Positions 51,863 through 62,099 of a stretch of DNA of 64,000 bases are shown here, in pieces (within the stretch, counting starts at the first letter, position 1; each line of letters begins with the position of its first letter). Source of the DNA: Planktothricoides raciborskii GIHE-MW2 (lineage in GTDB: Bacteria > Cyanobacteriota > Cyanobacteriia > Cyanobacteriales > Laspinemataceae); NCBI RefSeq assembly GCF_040564635.1, contig NZ_CP159837.1, positions 4,823,001-4,887,000 on the forward strand, given 5' to 3'. A program made the position numbers and the translations under genes. The notes beneath the pieces were generated by a model that was given only the letters and a program-made list of their open reading frames with translations, ran no database searches and was not told where the DNA came from.

Positions 51863-52240
51863 GTTTGATCGGTTCCTCATAGTCAAGCTATCATCTGACT
51901 ATTTTAGGGCTTGAATTATTAGCGATCGCAATTTTTCGGCAAATAAGGCAAATAACTGGGGATCAAAGGAAATGAAACGGGAGAATCAACCGGGAGAATC
52001 AATCGGGAGAATCAACGGGAGAATCAACGGGAGAATCAACGGGAAATCGGCCTCTCTATCCTAGAGGATATCTTGCTCTTGAGGATATCTGGTTCAAGAT
52101 TCTGGTTCAGGATCGCCATCTGGCATCAAAGGCGCAAAGGCGATCCGAATTTGAGCGTTAAACGGTAAGCTGAAAAAGCAGCTAGAGATTACTAGGTTGT
52201 TTTAGATGGTTTTCAGATAGAACTGACCCATCGACTCTAG
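51863..52240. other. divergent region with 13-bp repeats
   Basis: Between the lyase and the metallo-hydrolase genes. cgggagaatcaac units occupy 51978-52045 (about five). The rest is likely promoter DNA. Confidence 0.5.
51978..52045. repeat. 13-bp tandem repeat cgggagaatcaac
   Basis: About five units with small changes in length (12-14 bases). Confidence 0.8.
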
Positions 52241-54001
52241 ATGCAGCGTCCGTGCGTTACCGCACAGAACAACAACGGACCAATTGCGTTCCATGCATCA
52301 GTCCGATCTAAATCCAATCATCGCCATCAATCACAATCAAAAGTGGAAAACCAAGCCAACGTCACACCGCTGGAATGTTTACCCTATAGCGTGGGTTATG
52401 AAGATGAGGGAGTTTGTTTACTCCTGCGAATCGGTCCGTACCGAGTTCTACTTGACTGTGGTTTAAAAAATATTGCCCCATTGTCAGAGGCCATATCTGA
52501 CAATGGGCTACCGGCAGATTTGGTGTTTTGTTCTCATGCCCATCCGGATCATGCCCAAGGTTTATTAGCGTTGCATCAGGCATTTAATCAATTACCGATT
52601 TATGCCAGTGAAGTGACCACGCAACTATTACCACTGAATTGGCCGGATCTTTGTATGAGCAATCCCCCAGGGGTGACACCGTTTTTTCAAGCCCTGCCGT
52701 GGCGCACCCCGATTGAATTACTGGATGGTTTAACGGCTCAACTATTTCCCTCTGGTCATTTACCTGGGGCTGCCGCTATCTTGTTGAGTTATCTTGACCC
52801 CCAAGAATCAAAAAGGTCATCTCATACTTATACCGTCCTGTACACAGGAGATTTTCTGCTGTCCAATTCGCGATTAGTAGAAGGGTTGCCCCTGGAGGAG
52901 TTACGAGGATTGCGTCCTGATGTTTTAATTCTCGAAGGCACTTATGGCACTTCTCGGATCCGAAAACGACGCACCCTGGAAAATCAACTGGCAGAACGGA
53001 TCAATCGGGCGATCGCCCAAGGACAATCGGTAATTCTGCCCTCACCGGCCTTGGGTTTAGGTCAAGAACTCTTGATGTTGCTGCGATCGCACCACCACTT
53101 CACCGGGAAAGACTTAGATATCTGGGTGGATGGACAAGTTGCCCTGGGTTGTGATGCCTATTTAAACATACTCTCGGACTTGCCGACCACCGTTCAGAAT
53201 TTTGCTCAACATCAACCCCTGTTTTGGGATGACCGAGTAAGACCTCGGACGCGGCGATTACTTCCCGAACAAAGACAACTTTTAGGGGGTTCTCCTTGTA
53301 TCGTCCTCACCGATGAAACTGCGGATTTACAACAGTATTGCCAAACCGCTTCGACCCCTTGGCTAGTCTTAACCCCAGAAAGTCCTGGACAGCCTCGTAT
53401 CCGACCGTCTGTCCCCCCTGAGAACCCGCAATTATTCGTGGAAACTTACTTACTGGCGGAACATTGCGATGTTTCTGGCACCACCCAACTGATTCACAAT
53501 ATTCGCCCTCAGCACGTTCTATTTTTTCACAGTTCCGCCAACTATTTGGCCGATTTGACCAATTTGGAAGAATTACGCAATCGTTACCAACTGCATTTAC
53601 CCCAGGGGATGCAACTGGTAGAATTACCCATCGGTGAAACCTTTATCCAACCGGAAAATACCCCAACCACTTATGAAGGGGAATTAACGGAAGAAGATGA
53701 CTGGGTGACTATTGGGCTACCGGGGGCGATCTCCACGGATCCCCGCTGGCAAACCTTTGCGGACACGGGATTAGTCGAAATCCGTTGGCAAGGGGATGAA
53801 TTGGTATTACGCGGTTTATCCCAAAGAGAACTACTCAACCAAGGGAATGCCGCCAGAGTCCCCCCAGAAATTGACTGTTGCGGTAACTGCTGGCACTACC
53901 GGGGGCAACGTTGCTGGAATCAAAACTCACCGTTGTTCAGTTTTAAGGTGACACCCACGGGATACTGTCCAGCTTTTGAAGCCACTGGAACCCAATCTTA
54001 A
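52241..54001 (+). CDS. MBL-fold beta-CASP metallo-hydrolase with Cys-rich tail
   Basis: 586 codons from ATG. The first ~40 residues are low-complexity and probably disordered. The metallo-beta-lactamase domain shows LLDCGLKNIAPL, VFCSHAHPDHAQG (the HxHxDH zinc site), ASEVTTQLL, FPSGHLPGAAAILL and VLYTGDFLLSNSRL, then VLILEGTYG and a beta-CASP insertion (SVILPSPALGLGQELLMLLR). HVLFFHSS gives the last metal His. The tail has CCGNCWHYRGQRCWN and CPAF, a likely extra zinc or Fe-S knuckle. It belongs to the RNase J/CPSF-like branch found in cyanobacteria, so RNA processing is likely; true substrates are unknown. Confidence 0.87.
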   Translation: MQRPCVTAQNNNGPIAFHASVRSKSNHRHQSQSKVENQANVTPLECLPYSVGYEDEGVCLLLRIGPYRVLLDCGLKNIAPLSEAISDNGLPADLVFCSHAHPDHAQGLLALHQAFNQLPIYASEVTTQLLPLNWPDLCMSNPPGVTPFFQALPWRTPIELLDGLTAQLFPSGHLPGAAAILLSYLDPQESKRSSHTYTVLYTGDFLLSNSRLVEGLPLEELRGLRPDVLILEGTYGTSRIRKRRTLENQLAERINRAIAQGQSVILPSPALGLGQELLMLLRSHHHFTGKDLDIWVDGQVALGCDAYLNILSDLPTTVQNFAQHQPLFWDDRVRPRTRRLLPEQRQLLGGSPCIVLTDETADLQQYCQTASTPWLVLTPESPGQPRIRPSVPPENPQLFVETYLLAEHCDVSGTTQLIHNIRPQHVLFFHSSANYLADLTNLEELRNRYQLHLPQGMQLVELPIGETFIQPENTPTTYEGELTEEDDWVTIGLPGAISTDPRWQTFADTGLVEIRWQGDELVLRGLSQRELLNQGNAARVPPEIDCCGNCWHYRGQRCWNQNSPLFSFKVTPTGYCPAFEATGTQS

Positions 54002-54004
54002 CTT

Positions 54005-54178
54005 AATTCATTGGTTATTTGTTGTTGGTTATTTGTTGTTGGTTATTGTTTATTAGTTATTTATTAAAGTGAGCCACAAATAACAAATAACCAACAAACA
54101 ACAACAAATAACCAATAAATAACCAATAAATAACCAATAAAAAAATTAGTCAGACAGGCGATCGCTGACTGACTAATT
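54005..54178. repeat. long inverted repeat and hairpin after beta-CASP gene
   Basis: gttatttgttgttggttattt repeats (54013-54065) face aacaaataaccaacaaac and cca-ataaataa repeats (54075-54140). Then AATTAGTCAG/CTGACTAATT (54144-54178) around a gcgatcgc. Probably a termination zone between convergent genes; similar in kind to the stretch after ino1. Confidence 0.7.
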
Positions 54179-54239
54179 AATATCTCAAAATATTGCTAGA
54201 CCACATCCTAGAATCAAGGGATTATATCGGTCTAGAACT

Positions 54240-54551
54240 TTAGTCTGAATTAGAGTCTGGAGACGACTTTGGCAATTGTTCAGCTTCGGGACAATCGTCA
54301 GAAATCGGTAGATCAAAATTACCTGTTGGCACCGATGCTAACTTTTGACTAATCGAGCCAATACTTTCTAAGCGAACGATTTCTTCCCAAGAACAAATCT
54401 CATCGTCTTCATCAGTTTCATAGCGCAGGGTGACTAAATCTCCTTCAATATCTAAAATGTGAGCACGTTCAATCCAACGTTGCTGATCCCGCAAGAAAAC
54501 ATAAACTTCACGACCATCACAACAAAGTTGATATATCTTGCGGTGTAGCAT
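54240..54551 (-). CDS. DUF6679-like conserved cyanobacterial protein
   Basis: 103 codons; GAGGAG about ten bases upstream supports ATG 54551 (MLHRKIYQLCCDGREVYVFL). A compact beta barrel-like half (LVTLRYETDEDDEICSWEEI) is followed by a disordered acidic Ser/Pro tail. This N-terminal phrase is strongly conserved in filamentous cyanobacteria. Function unknown. No membrane or export signals. Confidence 0.82.
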   Translation of the reverse strand: MLHRKIYQLCCDGREVYVFLRDQQRWIERAHILDIEGDLVTLRYETDEDDEICSWEEIVRLESIGSISQKLASVPTGNFDLPISDDCPEAEQLPKSSPDSNSD

Positions 54552-54983
54552 GGGTAGTTTCTCCTCGACGGTTAAATTTTTCAAGGTCTATTATTGACTG
54601 ATTTTCTGTCAAATTATCAACAGTTTATGCTTTGGTGAATGTCAAATCGGTGAGGGAATCACTCACCTATTCACTTCGCTCAATTTAGGATTGATTAGGA
54701 TTGATTTGGATTGAGAAATCATGTATTGATTGTTACATTCTAGGGGCGGGATCGACCTCTTAGACTGAGTTAGTTGAATAGTTTAACTCGAAAAGTGAGC
54801 ATTTGGCTGCGTTGATTGCTGAAAAAGCCATCAAAAGCAATCCGCCAATCGAATTTTGCAACAAATGTCCAGAGAAAAATTGTCGCCATTGGTTTGAGAA
54901 CAATTGAATGCATTTGTTTTGATGAACGATTGTCATCTGTGTGAACTATTTTAACGCTTGTTTGGCGTTTCCAGGCAATGGGG
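54552..54983. other. intergenic region, 430 bases
   Basis: A GGTGAG/CTCACC hairpin near 54648-54668 and tandem aggattgatt(t) units at 54687-54715. No gene seen. Probable promoter of the DUF6679-like gene and 3' end of tyrA. Confidence 0.45.
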
Positions 54984-55835
54984 TCAGTTTAAATTTTTGA
55001 CAAATTCCGGACGTTCCTGGGCGGTGCGTGCGAGTTTTTCTTGGATCCCCGGCCAATTTTCGGCCTCGATCTGGGAAATCAAATCATTGAGAGTGTTTCG
55101 ATAAACATATAGAGATCGCAGCAATTCCGAGCGATTGTATTGAGCCATCATCAGTCCCAGTTCAGGATTACCCCCACCGACCCGACTGGTATCCCGAAAC
55201 CCAGAAGAAGCCAATTGTTTCGCCAATTCCAGCACCGTCGGATCCGTTTCACCCTGGGTACAAGCATCCAATAAGCTGGCACTTACCATCACCGGCAGGT
55301 GAGAAATCCAAGCCACGGCGCGATCGTGGGATTGGGGGCTACATTGATAAACCTGGGATCCTAGGGAAGCCGCAAGTTGGGCGATCATTGCCACCGCATT
55401 CAAAGGAGTGGTGGCGATCGGGGTCAGCACATAAGGTCGCCCGACAAACAAATTGCGTAATGCCGCATCTACACCTGTTTCTGCCGTACCAGCCATCGGA
55501 TGTCCGGGGACAAAATTCGGCCACAGGGGAGAAACTGCTTCGACGATTGGCATTTTTACTGACCCGACATCCGTTATGATGGCATCAGCAGCCAGATAAG
55601 GAATAAGCTGTTTTACCGTCGGCGCAATCAAAGCGATCGGCGTGCAAATAAACACCACCTCTGCGGATGCCATCAGCTTGAGATCCACATCAGATTCATC
55701 AACAATGCCGCGTTCTTTGGCAACTCGGCAAGTCGTTTGGCGACGAGAAACCCCTAAAACTTGGTGCCCCTGTGAGCGCAAATCCAACCCTAATGAACCA
55801 CCAATTAGTCCCAGTCCAACAATCCCAATATTCAT
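54984..55835 (-). CDS. tyrA: prephenate/arogenate dehydrogenase
   Basis: 283 codons from ATG. The NAD(P)-binding fold is MNIGIVGLGLIGGSLGLDLR. The family marks are VFICTPIALIAPTVKQL, ITDVGSVKMPIV, FVPGHPMAGTAETGVDAA, SHDRAVAWISHLPVMVSASL (active-site His) and SSGFRDTSRVGGGNPEL. A single-domain enzyme without chorismate mutase or ACT part. In cyanobacteria this enzyme mostly uses arogenate and NADP for tyrosine synthesis. Single gene. Confidence 0.93.
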   Translation of the reverse strand: MNIGIVGLGLIGGSLGLDLRSQGHQVLGVSRRQTTCRVAKERGIVDESDVDLKLMASAEVVFICTPIALIAPTVKQLIPYLAADAIITDVGSVKMPIVEAVSPLWPNFVPGHPMAGTAETGVDAALRNLFVGRPYVLTPIATTPLNAVAMIAQLAASLGSQVYQCSPQSHDRAVAWISHLPVMVSASLLDACTQGETDPTVLELAKQLASSGFRDTSRVGGGNPELGLMMAQYNRSELLRSLYVYRNTLNDLISQIEAENWPGIQEKLARTAQERPEFVKNLN

Positions 55836-56404
55836 TTGCTATCCAAAAAACTGACAATCGGTCATCATAGTGAACTAAGCACATCCTGTGAGTGGTTCAA
55901 AGAACCTAGTTTCAAGCGGAGCCATCATAGACCGTGAGATATATTGCTTCACGAGTTTTTATGACGGACTTTGGATGCACCTATAACCTTACCATTGCCA
56001 TGAGTAGATTTCCGCAGCCAGCGGGAATCTACTCTCACGCAGCCCCCTGAGTCCTCTGGCGAAATCACCCGCCTCGCCCATGCTGTCTGCCCTTATGCTG
56101 TCTGCCCAGGAGTCTTTATTGGCCATGTTGACGCGGCAACCCTCTGTCAAAATAAAATATTGGAGCTTTTGTAGATTAGTGTTTTGTTTGGATTCTGGCT
56201 AAAAATCTCGAATTCAATCAAATAATTTTTTCAGATTTTTTTCTCTAGCCCCATGAAAGTGATTCGCTAGAGAATTAAAACGCTCGAAAATATTAATCAA
56301 CCAGACAATTTAATTTATTAACTTTTCTATATGATATATTTAATTTTGAGCTAAAATTAGCTAAAAGTTAAATATATCACATCGGAATTTTTCAGGGTAG
56401 GGCG
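55836..56404. other. intergenic region, 570 bases
   Basis: An inverted repeat gtagatttcc-gc / gcgggaatctac lies near 56005-56032, and a tgctgtctgccc direct repeat at 56081-56108. From 56200 it is AT-rich, likely the promoter of the first pentapeptide gene. Confidence 0.5.
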
Positions 56405-57937
56405 ATGGAAGCTGAAGAACTGATCAAAAAATATGCTTTGGGCGAAAGAAATTTTGCTGGTAGTAACCTGACTGAAGTCAATCTTTCCCAGTTAGATTTA
56501 CGAGATATCGATTTAAGTGGAGCCAACTTGAGTATTGCGAATCTCAGTGGGACGAATCTCTCTGGGGCGAATCTTTCTCATGCAAAAATGAATGTGGCTA
56601 AACTGAATAGCGCTCATTTGACAGGGGCGAATCTGTCGAGTGCGGATCTCAATGTTGCTAATTTAATTAGAGCGGATCTGAGTGATGCACAACTAATCAA
56701 AGCGGCTTTAATTAGAGCGGAGTTGATGCGAGCAGAATTAAGTGGAGCTAATTTAGCACAAGCGAATTTAAATGGCGCCAATTTACGCGAAGCTAAACTC
56801 AGACAAGCCAACTTAGTCAATGCCAATTTAACGGAGGCAGATTTTCGCGGAACTTCTCTGATTGGGGCTAATCTTGAATTATCAAATTTGCGAGAAACGA
56901 ATTTTAGTGAAGCGGATCTCACCGCCACTAATTTGAGAAATACAGAGTTGAGACAAGCGGATCTCTCTAGTGCCAAATTGATTGGCTCCGACTTGAGTGG
57001 GGCGAATTTGCGCTGGGCAGACTTAAGTGAGGCAAATTTGAGTGGGGCTGACCTGACGGGAGCGAAATTGAGTGGGGCGAATTTACGAGGCGCGAATTTG
57101 CATCAGGCGAATTTAATTGATGCGAGTTTAGTTTATGCGGATTTACGCCAAGCTAATCTCAGCGAGGTGGATTGGATGGGGGCGGATCTTTCTGGGGCGA
57201 CCTTAACCGGCGCCAAACTTTATGCGGTGTCTCGTTTTGGTCTGAAGACTGAAGGGTTAACTTGTGAGTGGGTTGATCTGAGTCAAAATGGCGATCGCAC
57301 ACAAGTTTACCGATTTACCGGCCAAGGAGCGGAAAGCTTTTTTCATAATACGTTGCCAACGGTGCAAATTATTATTGATGCTCCCTTGGATGCCGATGCT
57401 CATTTAGCGGTTGCCCTGACCTATCATCAAATTGCTCAGAGGTATTCCGCCATGACGATTCCGCCAAATATTGAACTCAGTCAACGGAGAACCAAACTCA
57501 CTTTTACAATGGACAGTGACCAGAGTTTATTTGCGATCGCCTTCGCCGCTATCCTGCCTTTTGCTGATGCTAAAGTTACCCAAGAAAATCTGATTCATGT
57601 GGTGCAAATGATTCAATCTCCTGAAATCTTAAATCGACTGAATCAAGCGATAGAAAGTGTTAAAGAAATCCATAATTCACCAACCTTTACTCGCACAGTC
57701 CAAAGAGAAAAATTTTTTCAGGCTCATACCCAAACCCTATTAACCAATTCAGGAAATCGAACCTTGGATGTATATCATAATCCTAACTTTGGCAAACGTT
57801 TGTTAATCTCTTTAATTGCTGAAATCTCAGAATTCGTCATTTCTGTCCCCAATTTAAAATTGCCCCCTGTCAATATTATTGTTAACTTTATCAAAGGTTT
57901 AGATGGTGGTAATTATCGTCCAGGCAATTACCGATAA
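56405..57937 (+). CDS. pentapeptide-repeat protein, copy A
   Basis: 510 codons from ATG, with AGGGTAGGG upstream. It begins MEAEELIKKYALGERNFAGS. Residues ~15-285 hold about 50 A(N/D)LxX pentapeptides, forming a right-handed beta-helix, with a small break at LRWADLSEANL. The C-terminal ~220 residues are a separate domain (LKTEGLTCEWVDLSQNGDRT, then VQIIIDAPLDADAHLAVAL) shared with copy B and not known to me. Pentapeptide helices bind partners or mimic DNA; no enzyme motif is seen. Cytoplasmic by sequence. Confidence 0.92.
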   Translation: MEAEELIKKYALGERNFAGSNLTEVNLSQLDLRDIDLSGANLSIANLSGTNLSGANLSHAKMNVAKLNSAHLTGANLSSADLNVANLIRADLSDAQLIKAALIRAELMRAELSGANLAQANLNGANLREAKLRQANLVNANLTEADFRGTSLIGANLELSNLRETNFSEADLTATNLRNTELRQADLSSAKLIGSDLSGANLRWADLSEANLSGADLTGAKLSGANLRGANLHQANLIDASLVYADLRQANLSEVDWMGADLSGATLTGAKLYAVSRFGLKTEGLTCEWVDLSQNGDRTQVYRFTGQGAESFFHNTLPTVQIIIDAPLDADAHLAVALTYHQIAQRYSAMTIPPNIELSQRRTKLTFTMDSDQSLFAIAFAAILPFADAKVTQENLIHVVQMIQSPEILNRLNQAIESVKEIHNSPTFTRTVQREKFFQAHTQTLLTNSGNRTLDVYHNPNFGKRLLISLIAEISEFVISVPNLKLPPVNIIVNFIKGLDGGNYRPGNYR

Positions 57938-58861
57938 ATCGGCCATAAACTCAATTTATGGTTAGATTATCTTAGATGATAACTCAACCGCATATCTGCG
58001 GGAAATGTAACCAAAGATATCATCAATAACCGGGATTTACGCAAAGTTGCCAAACCAAATTTTTACCTGGTCAATTTGACAAAACCTTCAGGTTTGATTA
58101 ATTGTCATATGGGGATTTTTTGATTGAGGAATGAGCCAATTTTTAATCCCTTAGACAAAGACAAGCCTTAGACAAAACATACCCCTTTAATGCCCCTTTA
58201 CTTTAATGCCCCTTTACTTTAATCTTTTGTAGTTTAATCCTTCTTTAGTCAAAATGGTTTGGGGGGAGCCAGCGTCACATTAATCTGTAGTGATCATTTT
58301 TGAAATTGGTATTACCCAGTCCAGCTTGAACCCAGGAATTGACCATCGGCCCAGGGGAAGTTTTGAACAGGAAACGTCGCTGAAAGCATCCCAGCCAAAA
58401 AATATATCTCCACCTTAAGCGCCCGGATTGCTCCCGGATCTCAGATTTAATCCCTATGATACATATCTTCAGACACGAGTTTTAAAATTTAAATCAATTA
58501 GAAATCACGTCATAATCTGAGTCATCATAGAAAGTGAGCGGCGATCATCTTCTCACCTGGAAACATCCTTTCTGGGTCGTTTGAAGTTGAAGTCGATTTA
58601 GACTGGGATTTAGACTGGTTTGAACCTAAAAGTCATCAGTCTTTTGCCAAGCAACTACCAACCGAAGACCACGCGATCGCCCTTGAACTGCCTACCTTGT
58701 GCCTGCTCAAGCGGATGAAAAGCCTTCGGGCGTGTTTTTTGGATCTTGTTTCCAGCCCAATGCCGGTGGGTCAGCATCTTGAAGCAAAAATTTCATCCCA
58801 GCACGCGATCGCTCCCTGGTAGGTTTGAAGTGAAAACCTCATCAAAAATATTAAAGGTACA
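57938..58861. other. 920-base gap between the pentapeptide genes
   Basis: tgcccctttactttaa direct repeats at 58180-58220. A run of ~85 open codons at 58547-58821 lacks a start codon. A short GCC-TTCG-GGC stem followed by GTTTTTT lies at 58723-58740. Length and composition suggest that an extra gene was lost here. Confidence 0.45.
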
Positions 58862-60424
58862 ATGGAAGCAGAGGAAATTCTCAAAAAATATGGCGATGGA
58901 GAAAGAAACTTTTCTGGGATCAACATCACAGAAGTTAACCTCAGTCGAGCAAATTTAGCTGGGATCAACTTCTCTGATGCCACCCTGAGTATTGCCAATC
59001 TCAGTGGCGCCAATCTTAGCGAAGCAAACCTAACGGGTGCCAAACTCAATGTCGCCAAAATGAGTGGGGCAAATTTTACCCTGGCCAAATTCAATGGCGC
59101 CATTCTCAATGTCGCCAACTTAGTCCGGGCTAACCTTAAAGGCACAGAAATGATCCAAGCGGCTTTGATTCGGGCAGAAATGATTAGGGCGGAAATGTCC
59201 GAAGCCAACTTGCGGGAAGCCAACCTCAGTGGGGCGGATCTGCGAGAAGCCCAACTCAAACAAGCCAATCTCAGTGGTGCCAACTTGAGTGAGGCGGATA
59301 TGCGCGGATGTAGTCTAGTGGGCGCCAACTTAGAACACGCCACCTTGAGTGCCACGGATCTCAGTCGATCGGATCTCAGTGGGGCTGATCTGAGTGATAC
59401 AGAACTCAGGCACGCGAATCTCAGTCGGGTCAATCTCAATGGCGCCAATTTAAGAGGGGCGAATCTGCGCTGGGCTGACCTCAGTGGTGCCAATTTAAGA
59501 TGGGCTGACCTGAGCGATGCTAAGTTAAGTGGGGCGAATTTACTAGGAGCCGATTTGACCAATGCGACTTTAACCAATGCCAGCTTTGTTCACGCTGATT
59601 TAACCCAAGCGAATTTGATTCGCGTTGACTGGGTGGGGGCGGATCTCAGTGGCGCTACATTAACGGGAGCTAAACTTTTTGCCGTAGCCAGATATGATCT
59701 CAAAACTGAAGGGATTACCTGTGAATGGGTTGATTTGAGTGCTCACGGCGATCGCAGTAAAATCTACAGATTTACACCAGAACAAGCGAAAAAGTTTTTC
59801 AATCAAACCCCACCGACGGTGCGGATTATTGTGGATGAGCCGAACGATCCGGAAGCGAATTTGGCTCTAGCAAATACTTATTATCAAATTTATAAACAAT
59901 GTAATTTGTGGCACCATTCTCCTAGTATTGAAGTAGGATTTCGCCGCACCCAAATTATTTTCAAGGTTGATAGTGACGAGCAAATTTTCCCAACGGCTTA
60001 TTTAGCAGTTTTACCCTTTGAAAACGCTAGAGAAACCCAGGCGAATATTGTGCGATTGATGAAAATGTTGCAAGGATATGCGATTAAAAGTCATAGCATG
60101 GAAGCTTTGAAGCAAATTAAGCAATTGAGTAGAGCTTTGAGTCAAACGATGCAAATGACTCAAGAAATGAAGCTGGAACTGCCAAAAAACTCTGAAGGAA
60201 TGAAGCTAAATTTTTTACAGGCTCCTACTCAGGTAAAAATAACGAATTCAAGAGATCGCACCATTGACCTTTATCAAGACCCCAGTTTTGGGCAAAGGTT
60301 AATTCCTTCATCGTCGGCCTTTAATTCCGTGAAAGATCGCCACCTGAGAAGCAAAAAGAACGATTCATTGTCTTTGGAAAAGTTAGTGGAGTTTGTTCAA
60401 GGATTTTATTATTTAGAAGAATAA
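58862..60424 (+). CDS. pentapeptide-repeat protein, copy B
   Basis: 520 codons from ATG (MEAEEILKKYGDGERNFSGI). The layout is the same as copy A: a beta-helix of about 50 pentapeptides, the LKTEGITCEWVDLSAHGDRS joint, and a C-terminal domain with VRIIVDEPNDPEANLALANT. It clearly arose by duplication of a common ancestor; codon choice has diverged and the C-termini differ in the last ~120 residues, so the duplication is old. Function unknown. The DUF1517 gene follows after 55 bases. Confidence 0.92.
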   Translation: MEAEEILKKYGDGERNFSGINITEVNLSRANLAGINFSDATLSIANLSGANLSEANLTGAKLNVAKMSGANFTLAKFNGAILNVANLVRANLKGTEMIQAALIRAEMIRAEMSEANLREANLSGADLREAQLKQANLSGANLSEADMRGCSLVGANLEHATLSATDLSRSDLSGADLSDTELRHANLSRVNLNGANLRGANLRWADLSGANLRWADLSDAKLSGANLLGADLTNATLTNASFVHADLTQANLIRVDWVGADLSGATLTGAKLFAVARYDLKTEGITCEWVDLSAHGDRSKIYRFTPEQAKKFFNQTPPTVRIIVDEPNDPEANLALANTYYQIYKQCNLWHHSPSIEVGFRRTQIIFKVDSDEQIFPTAYLAVLPFENARETQANIVRLMKMLQGYAIKSHSMEALKQIKQLSRALSQTMQMTQEMKLELPKNSEGMKLNFLQAPTQVKITNSRDRTIDLYQDPSFGQRLIPSSSAFNSVKDRHLRSKKNDSLSLEKLVEFVQGFYYLEE

Positions 60425-60479
60425 CCAATGTTAAGGCTTGAATAGAGGATAGTTTTTTTGCATCCATGAGGAAACAAAG

Positions 60480-61085
60480 ATGAAACCCATTACCGATCGC
60501 ATGAATCAAATGTTTGGCCGGACTCGCTTTGTGGTCTGTCGCTTATTTGTTCACTTGAAAGGGTCAGAGGTGACGCCGCTGCTGGGATTGCTCAATGGCA
60601 TTGCCAGAGAGGCGATCGCCTCTGACGGCGATCTGTCCGTCATTGGTGAAGGATTGGTAGAAATTTGTCAAAAGCTACTAGAAAATGATGCTTATTGGCA
60701 ATCTGCTGCCAACGAAGGCGATGTATTTTGGGATGAAGGGCAAGCCGGAGACTATTGGACTGAACTGTTTACCGACTCTGGTCAACGATACTTGAGTGAA
60801 ATTGATCCCAATCAAGCGGAAACTTCCCCAGACGCACTTTTATCCTTGCCCGTGACTCAGAATTTAGTGGTCATGCTCACCGTTGCTTATGAAGGCGAAG
60901 TGCCTGACCTGGAAACGGATTTAAGCGAAGTTGAAGCCCTGGGCGCTGCCCTCAACGCTTTAATCAACTTACACTATCAAGAAAAACTCCGCGCCATTCA
61001 AATTCATTTTTCTCCCGCCCAACTCGGCGATCGACTCACCGATGAACAGTTGTTAGAATATTTTCCTGAATTGATTCCGTTATAG
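60480..61085 (+). CDS. DUF1517 family protein
   Basis: 201 codons from ATG, with GAGG nine bases upstream. The product has FVVCRLFVHLKGSEVTPLLG, REAIASDGDLSVIGEGLVEI, YWQSAANEGDVFWDEGQAGD and YWTELFTDSGQRYLSE, the DUF1517 pattern conserved in cyanobacteria and chloroplasts. Most relatives have an N-terminal membrane part; this one is only the soluble domain. Role unknown. In line with the neighbours on the plus strand. Confidence 0.88.
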   Translation: MKPITDRMNQMFGRTRFVVCRLFVHLKGSEVTPLLGLLNGIAREAIASDGDLSVIGEGLVEICQKLLENDAYWQSAANEGDVFWDEGQAGDYWTELFTDSGQRYLSEIDPNQAETSPDALLSLPVTQNLVVMLTVAYEGEVPDLETDLSEVEALGAALNALINLHYQEKLRAIQIHFSPAQLGDRLTDEQLLEYFPELIPL

Positions 61086-61218
61086 GCTTGATTGTGAGAC
61101 TTTACAGGTCTTACGCCAAAGCCTAAGCATCGCTGGTAGGAGCAAGCGATCGCTTGTTCCTACCCACACAGGTGAGATCCGAATCCAGATGTATTTTTTA
61201 CCCTTTCTTGATTGATTT

Positions 61219-62085
61219 ATGTTTCTCAAACTCATTGCACTTTTCCTGGGAATCTTGCTCTGTTCGACGACGTTAGCGGCTGGGGAATCAACCGCCGCCA
61301 TCATACCAGGGGCTAATTTCATCGCCGCCGCCTCTGCCACCAAACTCCCTACAGGCCGCTATCCCGTTCAACAAGGTAGTTATAACGATGGGGATGGTGC
61401 TTATAGTTTATTTGTACTCAATGCTCCACAGTCGGTCTTTGTCACCACCGATTTACAGATGGCCCGTTTAACCGATGAAGAAATTTCCCACGGCCAAAGC
61501 AGTTATTTGGAAATTGCCTCTGGTCAAGCGGTTTTACACCTGAGTGAAGATTTCAAAATTGAGTATATCCACACGGTGACGGAAACCCAAACCAACCCGC
61601 AGACCAATCAACCCCAAACGGTGATTGTGCAACGCGAGTCGAGTTTTTGGACTCCCTTTGCTGGGGCATTAGCCGGACAAATGGTGGCAAATATGTTGTT
61701 TACTCCCCATTACTATGTGCCCCCGATTTATCAACCCGGAATCGTTCTCACAGGCTATGGTGGATATGGCAATACTTATAGCCAAGCGGTGCAGCAATAT
61801 CAAACTCGCTACCAGTCTCCCCCTCCAGCGGTGAAAAATACTTCTCAGTTTCGGACAACGGGTCGAATCCGATCCAATAATCCAGTCACAGGGAAGAGTT
61901 CTACTCCTGCGGTGAGCAATAATCGGCCTACGGGTTCGGGGTTTGGTGCGAGTAACCTGAAACGTTCGGAACCTTCCGCCACTAGCCGATTCCAGCGCGG
62001 TTCTGGCAGCTTTGGCAGTGGCCGATCGCCCGCCGTGAGAAGTGGCTTTGGTTCGAGGCGCTCTTTTGCTGGACGTAGACGCTAG
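61219..62085 (+). CDS. secreted Gly/Ser/Arg-rich protein
   Basis: 288 codons from ATG. A clear signal peptide (MFLKLIALFLGILLCSTTLA) is followed by a beta-type domain (GRYPVQQGSYNDGDGAYSLF, then VFVTTDLQMARLTDEEIS) up to ~residue 140. Next comes a hydrophobic stretch (SFWTPFAGALAGQMVANMLF) and a Tyr/Gln-rich part. The C-terminal ~90 residues are low-complexity (SGFGSRRSFAGRRR end), strongly basic. No family known to me. An envelope protein whose tail may bind acidic polymer is an inference only. Confidence 0.78.
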   Translation: MFLKLIALFLGILLCSTTLAAGESTAAIIPGANFIAAASATKLPTGRYPVQQGSYNDGDGAYSLFVLNAPQSVFVTTDLQMARLTDEEISHGQSSYLEIASGQAVLHLSEDFKIEYIHTVTETQTNPQTNQPQTVIVQRESSFWTPFAGALAGQMVANMLFTPHYYVPPIYQPGIVLTGYGGYGNTYSQAVQQYQTRYQSPPPAVKNTSQFRTTGRIRSNNPVTGKSSTPAVSNNRPTGSGFGASNLKRSEPSATSRFQRGSGSFGSGRSPAVRSGFGSRRSFAGRRR

Positions 62086-62099
62086 TTGCTCCGGGGTGC

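Noticed and set aside
58547-58821. About 85 open codons on plus before pentapeptide copy B
   Set aside because: No usable start codon in the first two thirds and no family features.
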